Source of the DNA: Paenibacillus_AM sp052180255 | GTDB lineage: Bacteria; Bacillota; Bacilli; Paenibacillales; NBRC-103111 | DNA length: 64,000 nucleotides | Assembly: GCF_052180255.1 (NCBI RefSeq) | Contig: NZ_CP197466.1 | Location: forward strand, 2,790,001 to 2,854,000 | Reading direction: 5' to 3' | In this document: positions 7,224 to 15,714 of the stretch, one piece after another | How positions within the stretch are numbered: the stretch's first letter is position 1 | Layout: the number at the start of each line of letters is the position of its first letter | The notes under the pieces: generated by a model | The model's input: only the letters and a program-made list of their open reading frames with translations | Database searches by the model: none | What the model was told of the DNA's origin: nothing | Position numbers and translations under genes: made by a program

Positions 7224-10072
7224 TAGATATTTTCTCCCATCCATTGTTGAATTCTCGGCACAATCTGGGACGTAGACATCGACTCAATTTTAGGACCAGG
7301 CAAAGAATACAGGAAGTTTTTTCCATACTGCGTGTCGATAACTCGTGTGTCATAAATGATTACGACTCCCTTATCACTGGAAGTTCGTATCAATCGACCA
7401 AAACCTTGTTTGAAACGAATGACAGCCTGCGGCACAGAAAATTTCATAAACGGATTTTTATTTTGCTTCTTCAAGTTTTCGCATTTTGCCTCTACCACTG
7501 GATGACTAGGGGGTTGGAACGGCAGTCTAACGATCGCTAAACAGGTTAACGCATCGCCAGGAATGTCAACTCCTTCCCAGAATGAGCTTGTACCGAGTAG
7601 AACATTTGCTTTGCCTTCTTGAAACAGACGTGTGAGCTTACTGCGGTTACCACTGTCAACTCCTTGACCAAGGACACCGATACCGTGAGGCTTAAGCAAC
7701 TCTTTTAATTCACCGTGCACTTGCTTTAACATTCGATTCGATGTAAACAAAACAAGCATACGCCCTTGAGTTGCAAGCGCGACTTCGGCTAACGAGTGAA
7801 CGAGCTTCTCAGTAAACAGAACTTCTCCTGCTCGGCCCTTAATAGCTGGAAAATCACGTGGAACACAGACAAGCGCTTGTTGGCGATATTGAAAGGGTGA
7901 AGGCAGTTGAACAGACTTCAACACATCCTCCTCCACATCAGGAGAAAATCCCAGCTGCTCACTAACATATTGAAAAGACTTATCAACTGTTAACGTTGCA
8001 GAAGTCATAACAATACTTTCTTTCTTCTCAAAAAGATTTTCTTGTAACAGCTTGCTCACATCAGTTGGTACACAATTCAAAAGAACGGAACTTTTTTTAG
8101 CAAACAAGCCCGCTTCTAACCAGTATACCGAATTTTTGTCCTTTTGGTGCATGAAAAATCTTACGTTTTCGCGACAATGTCCAAGATCTTTGATACAACC
8201 ATTCATATCTGTTAAAAAACTTTGCAAATCATACTCATCTTCATGGTCTTTAAAGTCATTCATCAGCTTCTCAGCACTTTTAATAAGCTGACCCAGCTCT
8301 TGATATACATTGTCTTCTAAAGGCATCAATTCTGCCCATACCTGCGGCAGTTCTTCCTGTTTAATCCGAAGTACATACTGCCCTAATTCATTCTGGCCAG
8401 GATCACTTGAACCCGTAGAGACAACTTCATATAACTTATCACAAAGTACATCCCAATGCTCTCTAACCGCCATAACATGCTCGTACATTCGATCTAGTGT
8501 CTGGCACCACAATTCTGCACGATCATCGCCGTGATGCTTCCCAAGCTTACTCCGTAACGTTGCAAAATGTCCACTACGAGCATCTTTGTACATCCACTGC
8601 AGACTGTTTAAAAGTGTTAAATAATGAAGTTCCTTACCCATGTGTCTGCTCGCCACTTCTTCCAAATGATGTGACTCATCGACAATTAATTGCTCATAAC
8701 CAGGTAAAATACGATGCTCCGCATTTAAATCCGTGAACAGCATGGAATGATTCGTAATTAGCAGATCAGCAGTATTCGCCTCATTACGTGCACGATGATA
8801 GAAGCATTTACGGAACCACGGACATTGACGATTCAAACAAGAATCTGCATCACTTGATACTGAATGCCAGAAGAATGTACCACGACCGGTCAAATGTAAT
8901 TCTTCCTCATCACCCGTCTGTGTATCACTAAGCCATACGACCATCTGAGCTGCTGTTAAAGAATCTTCTTTGGCTTGTTCCCAATCCGCCGCGTTGACTC
9001 GACCTTCAAACTTACGTAAACATAAATAGTGGCTGCGCCCTTTTAACACACCCGTATCAAAAGGTAAATCAAACAAATTGTACAACATTGGAATATCTCG
9101 AGCACGCAGCTGTTCTTGTAAATTAATGGTATGTGTAGAAACAACAATTTTCTTATCGTTTTTTATGCCATAATACAGCGCAGGAATCAAGTAGCCCATC
9201 GACTTACCCGTACCTGTTCCTGCTTCAATCATCAAGTGTCGATTCTTTTCTAAAGAATCATGTACCTCGGTAATCATCGTCTCCTGCGCCTGTCGCACTT
9301 CAAAGCCCAGCTTATCCCTCATCTTCGTCTTCAACTGCTCATAGAAGGCTTCGAACGTCTCAGGGAGGGTCTCCTTATCTCTGTCAGCCTTCTCCTGGTC
9401 CGACCAATCTCCGACGTTCATCGCAAAGCCTCGATAGTACTGTTGGGCATTCGGGTCGATCTCCGCTTGCATCTCGCGAGCCGCCCGAATATCACTGAAA
9501 AACCATCCCAGATCATTCGAATTATAACCTTCAAAGATCGCATGCAGCCTTTGAATCGTAATCAGCGGCAGATCTTCGATTCGTTCCAAGCAACGAAGCA
9601 TAATTTCTGCTGTTGCTTCAGCATCACTATCGGCTTGATGTGGACGTTCATGCTCAATACCAAATGTATTGCTGGCTAAAGACAGCTGGTAAGAGGTTAG
9701 AGATGGAAAAAGAATCTTCAGCAGTTCAATTGTATCAAGAACGCGTCCTGAGAATGGAAAATAGCCCGCTTTGCTAAGACCCCGCTGTAAAAAACCAAAA
9801 TCAAATGACACGTTATGCCCAACAAGCACACAGTCATATAGCTTCGGATACATTTCAGCCATTACATCAGACAATTCCGGTGCATCTGCCACCATTTCAT
9901 TCGTAATTCCTGTTAATTCTGTAATAGAAGAAGGTATACTGCACCCCGGTTGAACGAGGGAAGTATACCTGTCAATAATGCGATCTTTATCTATAATAAC
10001 AAGTCCAACCTGAATAATTTCGTCGTCCGTACTACTCCCGGTTGTTTCAAAGTCAATTACCGCGAATTTCAT
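7223..10072 (-). CDS. dinG: DinG-type helicase with N-terminal DEDD exonuclease domain
   Basis: This 949-residue protein fuses a DnaQ-like 3'-5' exonuclease (VIDFETTG at 5-12, VGHNVSFDFGF at 84-94, HQADSDAEAT near 145) to an XPD/DinG superfamily 2 helicase: Walker A EAGTGTGKS (283-291) and DESH box (465-468), with late motifs GTSSFWEGVDIPG and QGFGRLIR. Four cysteines between Walker A and DESH (351, 412, 417, 423) sit where XPD/DinG proteins hold a 4Fe-4S cluster. The family acts on DNA repair intermediates. It lies downstream of panD and a TPR gene, matching the Bacillus panBCD-dinG order, and overlaps rex by one base. Confidence 0.92.
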   Translation of the reverse strand: MKFAVIDFETTGSSTDDEIIQVGLVIIDKDRIIDRYTSLVQPGCSIPSSITELTGITNEMVADAPELSDVMAEMYPKLYDCVLVGHNVSFDFGFLQRGLSKAGYFPFSGRVLDTIELLKILFPSLTSYQLSLASNTFGIEHERPHQADSDAEATAEIMLRCLERIEDLPLITIQRLHAIFEGYNSNDLGWFFSDIRAAREMQAEIDPNAQQYYRGFAMNVGDWSDQEKADRDKETLPETFEAFYEQLKTKMRDKLGFEVRQAQETMITEVHDSLEKNRHLMIEAGTGTGKSMGYLIPALYYGIKNDKKIVVSTHTINLQEQLRARDIPMLYNLFDLPFDTGVLKGRSHYLCLRKFEGRVNAADWEQAKEDSLTAAQMVVWLSDTQTGDEEELHLTGRGTFFWHSVSSDADSCLNRQCPWFRKCFYHRARNEANTADLLITNHSMLFTDLNAEHRILPGYEQLIVDESHHLEEVASRHMGKELHYLTLLNSLQWMYKDARSGHFATLRSKLGKHHGDDRAELWCQTLDRMYEHVMAVREHWDVLCDKLYEVVSTGSSDPGQNELGQYVLRIKQEELPQVWAELMPLEDNVYQELGQLIKSAEKLMNDFKDHEDEYDLQSFLTDMNGCIKDLGHCRENVRFFMHQKDKNSVYWLEAGLFAKKSSVLLNCVPTDVSKLLQENLFEKKESIVMTSATLTVDKSFQYVSEQLGFSPDVEEDVLKSVQLPSPFQYRQQALVCVPRDFPAIKGRAGEVLFTEKLVHSLAEVALATQGRMLVLFTSNRMLKQVHGELKELLKPHGIGVLGQGVDSGNRSKLTRLFQEGKANVLLGTSSFWEGVDIPGDALTCLAIVRLPFQPPSHPVVEAKCENLKKQNKNPFMKFSVPQAVIRFKQGFGRLIRTSSDKGVVIIYDTRVIDTQYGKNFLYSLPGPKIESMSTSQIVPRIQQWMGENI

Positions 10073-10151
10073 TGCTACGTACTCAATCCCTTCTTCTTGC
10101 TTCCTCTAGCATAACAGAAATGACACCATTTAGGAATGCGAACAGGGAAAG

Positions 10152-10796
10152 TTACGTATCGAGACTCATGACTTTCGGATCATTGCGATAAGCCTTTTTA
10201 AAAAACTCATAAGCTTGGTCTTCATTGCATTTTTCGTATTGAATACAGCCCATCACATTGTAAGAAATAGCCTTCATTGTCGGGTTATCGGTCAATGGAG
10301 CAAGTAGTTGAAAATGATGGTTGGCTTCGGCAATATTACCTTTTCTCAGCTGCCCCATTGCCAAATAAGCACGACCTAATTGGAAATCTGGCTCCTTTTG
10401 CAATAAACGTTCAAAATGACCAATTGCTTCATCGTACATGCATAACTTGTAATAGCCTTGTGCAACTCGGAACTGGTCTGATTGTTTGATTGAAGTTTCC
10501 AAATCAGACAAAGGCTTCATCCCAGGAGGCGAGGCTGACGAAGCAGTTACACAAGTTTTCGCCACAGGCAGCGTCGACTTAACAGCTTTCTTGGAACTTG
10601 CTGTTGTAGTATCCGAAGGAATACTCCGCAGCTTTTCCTCAAAAGCAAGCCAGTCCTCGATAAACTCATCACTCATCGTTTTGAGTACAACAATCTGCTC
10701 ATCCAGCTGCTTTTTCTGGGAACCGGCGACATGTGGATACTGCTCCGCGATTTCATCAAGCACTTCGTTCATCGTGGCAAACAAATGTTTGAACAT
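10152..10796 (-). CDS. TPR-repeat protein of unknown function
   Basis: The 214-residue soluble protein has a helical N-terminal region, a Ser/Thr-rich linker (~65-95) and tandem TPR units in the C-terminal half (YYKLCMYDEAIGHFERLLQK, AYLAMGQLRKGNIAEANHHF, YNVMGCIQYEKCNEDQAYEF). TPRs mediate protein contacts, so it may be an adaptor; no partner can be named. The ATG at 10796 has AAGGCGGG six bases upstream; the longer start at 10823 has no ribosome-binding sequence. It sits between panD and dinG, where Bacillus has no gene of this size. Confidence 0.65.
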   Translation of the reverse strand: MFKHLFATMNEVLDEIAEQYPHVAGSQKKQLDEQIVVLKTMSDEFIEDWLAFEEKLRSIPSDTTTASSKKAVKSTLPVAKTCVTASSASPPGMKPLSDLETSIKQSDQFRVAQGYYKLCMYDEAIGHFERLLQKEPDFQLGRAYLAMGQLRKGNIAEANHHFQLLAPLTDNPTMKAISYNVMGCIQYEKCNEDQAYEFFKKAYRNDPKVMSLDT

Positions 10797-10859
10797 ATGC
10801 ATCCCGCCTTCGAAAGAATACATTCATTGTTTGTTTACATCATGCTTTTCATGCGGAGA

Positions 10860-11249
10860 TTACTCAGGAAAAATCGTGGAATGTGTCTCTTCCGCAAGAA
10901 CACTTGTTACTTTGTTTCCTTCACCCATAAAGGCAACTTTTGGCTTATGCAAACGCGCCGCTTCATCCGTTAACATCACATAAGAAATAATAATGACAGA
11001 ATCGCCGGGTTGTACTAATCGTGCTGCTGCGCCATTTAAACAAATAACACCTGATCCGCGAGGACCTGGAATAATGTATGTCTCTAAACGTGCCCCGTTA
11101 TGATTATTCACGATCTGCACTTTTTCATTAGGGAGCATGTCCACTAAATCAAGTAAATCTTCATCGATCGTAATTGATCCGATGTAGTTCAGGTTTGCTT
11201 CTGTTACAGTTGCACGATGAATCTTGGATTTCATCATTGTTCTAAACAT
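10860..11249 (-). CDS. panD: Aspartate 1-decarboxylase
   Basis: The 129-residue pyruvoyl enzyme makes beta-alanine from aspartate for pantothenate. The self-cleavage site is visible as Gly24-Ser25 (NYIGSITID), at the same positions as in well-studied PanD proteins, and YIIPGPRGSG and NGAAARLVQPGD match the family core. Start ATG 11249 is chosen over 11288: the site AAAAGGAAG overlaps the end of panC, four bases away, so panC and panD are translationally linked. Length agrees with the usual ~127 residues. Confidence 0.96.
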   Translation of the reverse strand: MFRTMMKSKIHRATVTEANLNYIGSITIDEDLLDLVDMLPNEKVQIVNNHNGARLETYIIPGPRGSGVICLNGAAARLVQPGDSVIIISYVMLTDEAARLHKPKVAFMGEGNKVTSVLAEETHSTIFPE

Positions 11250-11253
11250 GTGT

Positions 11254-12120
11254 TCACTTCCTTTTAATGGAGATAATAATGTTATCAATTAGTCTTGTTG
11301 CACCGAATTTAACGGCTAATGCAATAATAATAGGTTCCTCATTTTGAATATCTAGACGTTCAATGGACTGCAAAGTCGGATAACCCAAAATTTCTACATA
11401 ATCAATTTCTGCCAGCGGTGAAGCTGAAATTCGACTAATAATCCGCTCACGAATATCTGCTGTAAGAACCGGAGTGTCGGTTGTGATCCACTGCTCTGCT
11501 TCAAACAATGTACGAGATAGGACCAGCGCTTCTTTACGCTGCTCCGCACTTAGATATACATTTCTAGAACTCATCGCAAGCCCATCTTCTTCACGAAGAA
11601 TCGGACATGGAACAATTTCAACTGGCATATTAAGATCTTCCACCATTTGTGTAATTACGGCTACTTGCTGCGCATCCTTTAGGCCAAAATAAGCTTTATC
11701 TGGTTGAATAATATGAAACAATTTCGATACCACTGTCGTGACACCTGCAAAATGGACAGGACGCGATGCACCGCATAATTTCGTCGTAATATCGCTCACG
11801 ATGACTTGCGTTTTCGATGGATGTGGGTACATCTCCTCAACCTGTGGTAAGAAAACAATATCCACACCTGCATCCTTCGCAAGCATTAAATCCCGTTCTT
11901 CATCCCGCGGATATTTATCAAAATCCTCATTCGGACCGAATTGCATCGGATTCACAAAAATACTTAATACGACGATCGCACATTCTACTCTCGCCTTTTG
12001 GAGCAAAGATGCATGACCCGCATGCAAATATCCCATTGTAGGTACAAAACCGACAAGATCTTCTTGTTGTCTGCCCTTGATTTCATTTCGTAATTCGCTA
12101 ATGCTACGAATAACCTTCAT
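11254..12120 (-). CDS. panC: Pantothenate synthetase
   Basis: The 288-residue enzyme ligates pantoate and beta-alanine with ATP in the cytosol. The N-terminal PTMGYLHAGHASL segment carries the HIGH-like nucleotidylyl-transferase motif (HAGH), followed by IFVNPMQFGPNEDFDKYPR and the KMSKS-like loop AMSSRNVYLS. ATG 12120 has GGAG nine bases upstream; the ATG at 12135 has none. It stands between panB and panD in the order panB-panC-panD, with short gaps, so all three should be one operon. Confidence 0.96.
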   Translation of the reverse strand: MKVIRSISELRNEIKGRQQEDLVGFVPTMGYLHAGHASLLQKARVECAIVVLSIFVNPMQFGPNEDFDKYPRDEERDLMLAKDAGVDIVFLPQVEEMYPHPSKTQVIVSDITTKLCGASRPVHFAGVTTVVSKLFHIIQPDKAYFGLKDAQQVAVITQMVEDLNMPVEIVPCPILREEDGLAMSSRNVYLSAEQRKEALVLSRTLFEAEQWITTDTPVLTADIRERIISRISASPLAEIDYVEILGYPTLQSIERLDIQNEEPIIIALAVKFGATRLIDNIIISIKRK

Positions 12121-12167
12121 TTCATCCGACTCCATTTCCGTATGTTAAGCCAAAAGCTGGTCTGTTA

Positions 12168-13031
12168 TTAATTCTCGCTGCCATACAATTTTTGCGCGAG
12201 TTCCTGATCCATTTGGAAACCATGTGCTTCAGTTGGGAAGCTGCGTTCTTTTACCTCTTTTACATATTCCGCAATTCCGTTCTTCACGATTTCCCCAATG
12301 TTCGCATACGTCTTTACGAAGCGCTTGGGTTGGCTAGGAGGGCCGTATTGCAAGACGTCGTGATAGACTAGAACTTGACCATCGCAAGTTGGACCTGCGC
12401 CAATACCGATTGTTGGAATCGTTAATTGATCTGTAATCCAAGCTGCAAGTTCTTCCGTTACAAGTTCAAGTACAATCGCAAATGCGCCTGCTTGTTCAAT
12501 TGCCTTTGCATCGGCAAGCATCTTCTGCGCCTGGGCAGAGTTTTTGCCTTGCACTTTGAAACCGCCGATTTGGTGAATGGACTGTGGTGTAAGTCCAAGA
12601 TGACCCATGACTGGAATACCTGCACTTGTCAGTGCTTGTACGGCTGGTGCAATCTCTGCTCCACCTTCCATTTTCACCGCTTTCGCAAGTCCTTCTTGCA
12701 TGATGCGTGCCGCATTGCGTAATGTTTCATCAATTGAACCGTGATAAGTTAAGAATGGCATATCCGTTACAACAAAAGTTGTTGTTACCGCGCGCGTAAC
12801 AGCACGTGTATGGTACACCATGTCATCAATAGTTACCGGTACAGTTGAATCATAACCGAGCACGACATTACCAAGCGAATCCCCTACTAGAATAATGTCT
12901 ACGCCTGCTTGTTCGACTAAATAGGCTGATGGATAATCATATGCAGTAACGACTGTGATCGGTTCACGGTCCTGCTTCATTTTCAAAATCTTCGATGTCG
13001 TTATTGGTCTACGTACTGCCATAGTCATCAT
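12168..13031 (-). CDS. panB: 3-methyl-2-oxobutanoate hydroxymethyltransferase
   Basis: The 287-residue TIM-barrel enzyme transfers a hydroxymethyl group from methylene-tetrahydrofolate to ketoisovalerate, the first committed step of pantothenate synthesis. Recognisable family segments are VTAYDYPSAYLVEQAGVDIILVGDSLG, the metal site around VVTDMPFLTYHGS, GIPVMGHLGLTPQS and PTIGIGAGPTCDGQVLVYHD. Three in-frame ATGs (13031, 13028, 13022) follow a weak GTGGG site, so the exact start is uncertain. It opens the panBCD run and is separated from birA by the terminator at 13100-13134. Confidence 0.95.
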   Translation of the reverse strand: MMTMAVRRPITTSKILKMKQDREPITVVTAYDYPSAYLVEQAGVDIILVGDSLGNVVLGYDSTVPVTIDDMVYHTRAVTRAVTTTFVVTDMPFLTYHGSIDETLRNAARIMQEGLAKAVKMEGGAEIAPAVQALTSAGIPVMGHLGLTPQSIHQIGGFKVQGKNSAQAQKMLADAKAIEQAGAFAIVLELVTEELAAWITDQLTIPTIGIGAGPTCDGQVLVYHDVLQYGPPSQPKRFVKTYANIGEIVKNGIAEYVKEVKERSFPTEAHGFQMDQELAQKLYGSEN

Positions 13032-13099
13032 TACCCACTTTCGTTCAAATGTACAGCGTGTAAAGTAGTTTTGGGTAACCGAAACGTTCGTTAGTCAAA

Positions 13100-13134
13100 T
13101 AAAAAAGCCTTTTAGACATGAGCTAAAAGGCCTT
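13100..13134 (-). terminator. Intrinsic terminator after birA
   Basis: A nine-base-pair stem GCCTTTTAG/CTAAAAGGC with a 7-nt loop is followed by T6 on the minus strand. It separates the bsh-cca-birA genes from panBCD. The ~165 bp between birA and this hairpin show no other recognisable element. Confidence 0.88.
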
Positions 13135-13300
13135 AACGTAAAAAGAATCATATGATCCTTTCTGTCTCGGTCCAAACGGCTCAGAGCAGAATCCAACATA
13201 CTACTTATACAATTTCCATTTTGAATGTTACACAAACATGAAAATAATGCTGTTTGGAGTGCAATTCCGAATCCGGATATCACCTCACAGCGCTATTATA

Positions 13301-14302
13301 TCAAGATTGAGCAAGGGTGTCATCCCTTTTTCCAAATAACTCCACATCACCTGAAAACACGCATAGTTCTTCCCCTTGAGTTGAAACAATGCGAAGTCCC
13401 CCTGATTCATCAATCCCTGATGCGATACCCTCAACAATTCCACCTCTTGGCGTATGAACTTGGATCGGTCGATGCAGGGTGACGGACAGTGCCTCCCACA
13501 ACAAGCGTATGGAAGCAAAGCCTTCCTCATGATAGAGCTGGTACAACTGCTCCAATTCCTTAAGAATGGCAACAATAAGCGATTCCCGTGATACCTCTTT
13601 TCCAGACGCAATGGCTAATGAAGTTGCAATAGCGTGCAATTCAGGCGGATAATCTTCAAGCGACAAATTAGCTGAAATTCCGATCCCACAGATAATATGC
13701 TTAATTCGTTCATCTTCTGCACTCGATTCAAGCAGGATACCACATACTTTCTTCCCATCGATCAGAAGATCATTCGGCCATTTAATGCCAATATCTACGT
13801 TACATTCTCGTCTGATCGTTCGGCACAATGCAACTGCAGTTAACAGCGTAAGTTGTGGGGCGAAGTGAATCGGGATTTGCGGTTTCAATACCAAGCTCAT
13901 CCAAATGCCTTTCCCCTTGGGTGAATGCCACTTACGGCCCATTCTACCGCGTCCTGCCGTTTGCGACTCGGCAATAATTAACGTTCCTTCTGGAGCGCCT
14001 TCGGCAATCTTCTGTTGTGCGATTGTCTGGGTTGAATCCACTTCGTCATAATAGTGGAGACTTCTGCCTAGTGTCTGCGTTTCTAGCTTACTTAAAAATA
14101 CGGGAATGTCTAATTTGGCAGGTGCTTGAATTAGGCGGTAACCCCTACGGGAAGATGCCTCAAAGACATAGCCTTGAGCACGAAGCGAACGTATGCCTTT
14201 CCAGACTGCTGTACGTGAGCAGCCTAGCTGTTTGCTTAACTCTTCGCCAGAGACATACGATCCTCTATTATCTTCGAATATTTGTAAAATGGTATCTAGC
14301 AA
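13301..14302 (-). CDS. birA: Biotin-protein ligase and biotin operon repressor
   Basis: The 333-residue protein has an N-terminal winged helix-turn-helix (YVSGEELSKQLGCSRTAVWKGI), a central catalytic domain with the biotinyl-AMP loop GRGRMGRKWHSPKGKGIW and KWPNDLLIDGKKVCGILLE, and a small C-terminal SH3-like domain. It activates biotin and attaches it to carboxylases, and the DNA-binding domain marks it as the repressor form (group II). The start is TTG at 14302, two bases after the cca stop, with GAGTG as a weak ribosome site inside the cca end, implying coupling to cca. Confidence 0.93.
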   Translation of the reverse strand: MLDTILQIFEDNRGSYVSGEELSKQLGCSRTAVWKGIRSLRAQGYVFEASSRRGYRLIQAPAKLDIPVFLSKLETQTLGRSLHYYDEVDSTQTIAQQKIAEGAPEGTLIIAESQTAGRGRMGRKWHSPKGKGIWMSLVLKPQIPIHFAPQLTLLTAVALCRTIRRECNVDIGIKWPNDLLIDGKKVCGILLESSAEDERIKHIICGIGISANLSLEDYPPELHAIATSLAIASGKEVSRESLIVAILKELEQLYQLYHEEGFASIRLLWEALSVTLHRPIQVHTPRGGIVEGIASGIDESGGLRIVSTQGEELCVFSGDVELFGKRDDTLAQS

Positions 14303-14304
14303 TG

Positions 14305-15699
14305 TTATTCACTCTTTTCCTTGATATGCACTAGTGCTGCCGCTAGTAGATCAGCATGACTGTTAGACAGATCACCTAAGGCAACACGATTAAGCAGCTC
14401 ATACAATGTATGTCCAACCCACGGTCCTGCCTTTAATCCTGTCGCCTGAATCAGATCGCTGCCTGTAATGGCTAGCTCACTAAGCTCCGTGCAGGGCATC
14501 TCTAAGAGCCATTTTTCACCACGGGTGACAAGAAGCTCGCAAACGTCAGATTGCAGGAAAGTGAGCAGGAGAGAAGGCGAATGGTTACGTGAATGCGATG
14601 ATGGCTCAGCAGATGCCAATTGTGCGGCATGAGCAAACGGCACTGCCTGCGAGGCGCGGTGCAACACGGCGATGGCCTCAAGCCATCGCTGTGCAGCTTC
14701 CTTGCCGAAACTTACAGCGGCCAGCTTAAACGCCGCCGCTGGCGTAACGCCGGTCGGCTGCGCCAGACCAGCGGCAACCACCTCGTCGTGCAATGCCACG
14801 ACGGAGCCAACTGCTTCGCCTGCTGCGCGGGCGAAGGTAAGCTGCCGCATCGCATGGCGGGCGGCAGCCGGGCCCTCCTCCGTTAGCAGGAGGAGGAGGG
14901 CCCACCGCGCGCTGGCTGCGTGCAGCGCGGTGAGGTTCGCTAGCGCACCCTCGGCTAGAGGGGTGCGCCACGCGGATTGAACAGGCAGGCCAATGTCCTG
15001 CCTGAAGTAACCTAGCAGCTCACTGCTCAGCAGGAGCTGCAATCCCCGGTGGGGTGCTTCGCCCTCCACCAAACGCTCTAGTTCCGCGCGAACCCGCTCC
15101 ATCGCAATATGTTTGAGAAGCGGAGCCTGCTCGCACAAGGCAAGCCATGTCTCCTCTTCGATGTCCAAATGGTAACCTGCTGCAAAGCGTACACAACGCA
15201 GTAATCGCAGCGCATCCTCACCGAAACGTTCCACTGGGTTACCGACACATCGTAAAATCTTCGCTTCCATATCCTTTTGCCCATTAAAAGGATCAATTAA
15301 CTCCCCATCTATTCCCATTGCCATTGCATTCATCGTGAAATCACGCCGCTGCAGATCCGCTTCCAAAGAGGTCACGTATTGAACTTCTGTCGGTCTGCGA
15401 AAATCCACATATTCCGATTCTGTCCGAAATGTCGTCACCTCAAAAGGCTGTCGATCCATCAGAACTGTCACTGTACCATGCTGCAGTCCTGTTGGGACGG
15501 TACGTTCGAAGCAAGCAATTACTTCTTCTGGCTTCGCAGAGGTTGCAATATCAATATCCTTCACCGTTCGACCTAGCAGCGAATCACGAACACAACCACC
15601 AACAAAAAAAGCCTCATATCCGTGTTGATGAAGCTGTGCAAGCACTTGTCTCCCCGCTGCTTCAGTTGCCCCTAAATTCCACGCCCGCATCCTATTCAC
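14305..15699 (-). CDS. cca: CCA tRNA nucleotidyltransferase
   Basis: The 464-residue enzyme builds or repairs the 3' CCA end of tRNA. The head domain has the nucleotidyltransferase signature FFVGGCVRDSLLGRTVKDIDIAT, then RRDFTMNAMAMG and the ERFGEDALRLLRCVRFAAG motif that selects CTP/ATP. Start is GTG 15699 or ATG 15690, both behind GAAGGA. The C-terminal body (encoded by ~14620-15060) is unusually Ala/Leu-rich and much higher in GC than everything around it, with many perfect inverted repeats; the frame stays open throughout. It lies between bshA and birA as in Bacillus. Confidence 0.93.
   Translation of the reverse strand: MNRMRAWNLGATEAAGRQVLAQLHQHGYEAFFVGGCVRDSLLGRTVKDIDIATSAKPEEVIACFERTVPTGLQHGTVTVLMDRQPFEVTTFRTESEYVDFRRPTEVQYVTSLEADLQRRDFTMNAMAMGIDGELIDPFNGQKDMEAKILRCVGNPVERFGEDALRLLRCVRFAAGYHLDIEEETWLALCEQAPLLKHIAMERVRAELERLVEGEAPHRGLQLLLSSELLGYFRQDIGLPVQSAWRTPLAEGALANLTALHAASARWALLLLLTEEGPAAARHAMRQLTFARAAGEAVGSVVALHDEVVAAGLAQPTGVTPAAAFKLAAVSFGKEAAQRWLEAIAVLHRASQAVPFAHAAQLASAEPSSHSRNHSPSLLLTFLQSDVCELLVTRGEKWLLEMPCTELSELAITGSDLIQATGLKAGPWVGHTLYELLNRVALGDLSNSHADLLAAALVHIKEKSE
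14665..15054. repeat. GC-rich run of consecutive inverted repeats inside cca
   Basis: Perfect inverted repeats, by eye: 14669-14676/14682-14689; 14784-14790/14797-14803; 14841-14848/14861-14868; 14870-14881/14892-14903 (12 bp); 14943-14950/14961-14968; 14982-14989/14997-15004; 15015-15021/15034-15040 with a nested CTGCT/AGCAG. A further imperfect one spans 14903-14932. The segment is clearly GC-richer than its AT-rich surroundings and lies wholly within coding sequence. Confidence 0.75.
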
Positions 15700-15714
15700 A
15701 ATCCTTCATTTCAA

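Noticed and set aside
13095..13283. 62-codon minus-strand ORF between birA and panB
   Set aside because: It has no good ribosome site, ends inside the birA terminator, and the protein shows no family pattern or coding-like composition.
14672..14980. Long plus-strand ORFs opposite cca, rich in Ala/Arg
   Set aside because: They are shadows of the GC-rich cca segment; GC-rich DNA keeps several frames open and no ribosome site precedes them.
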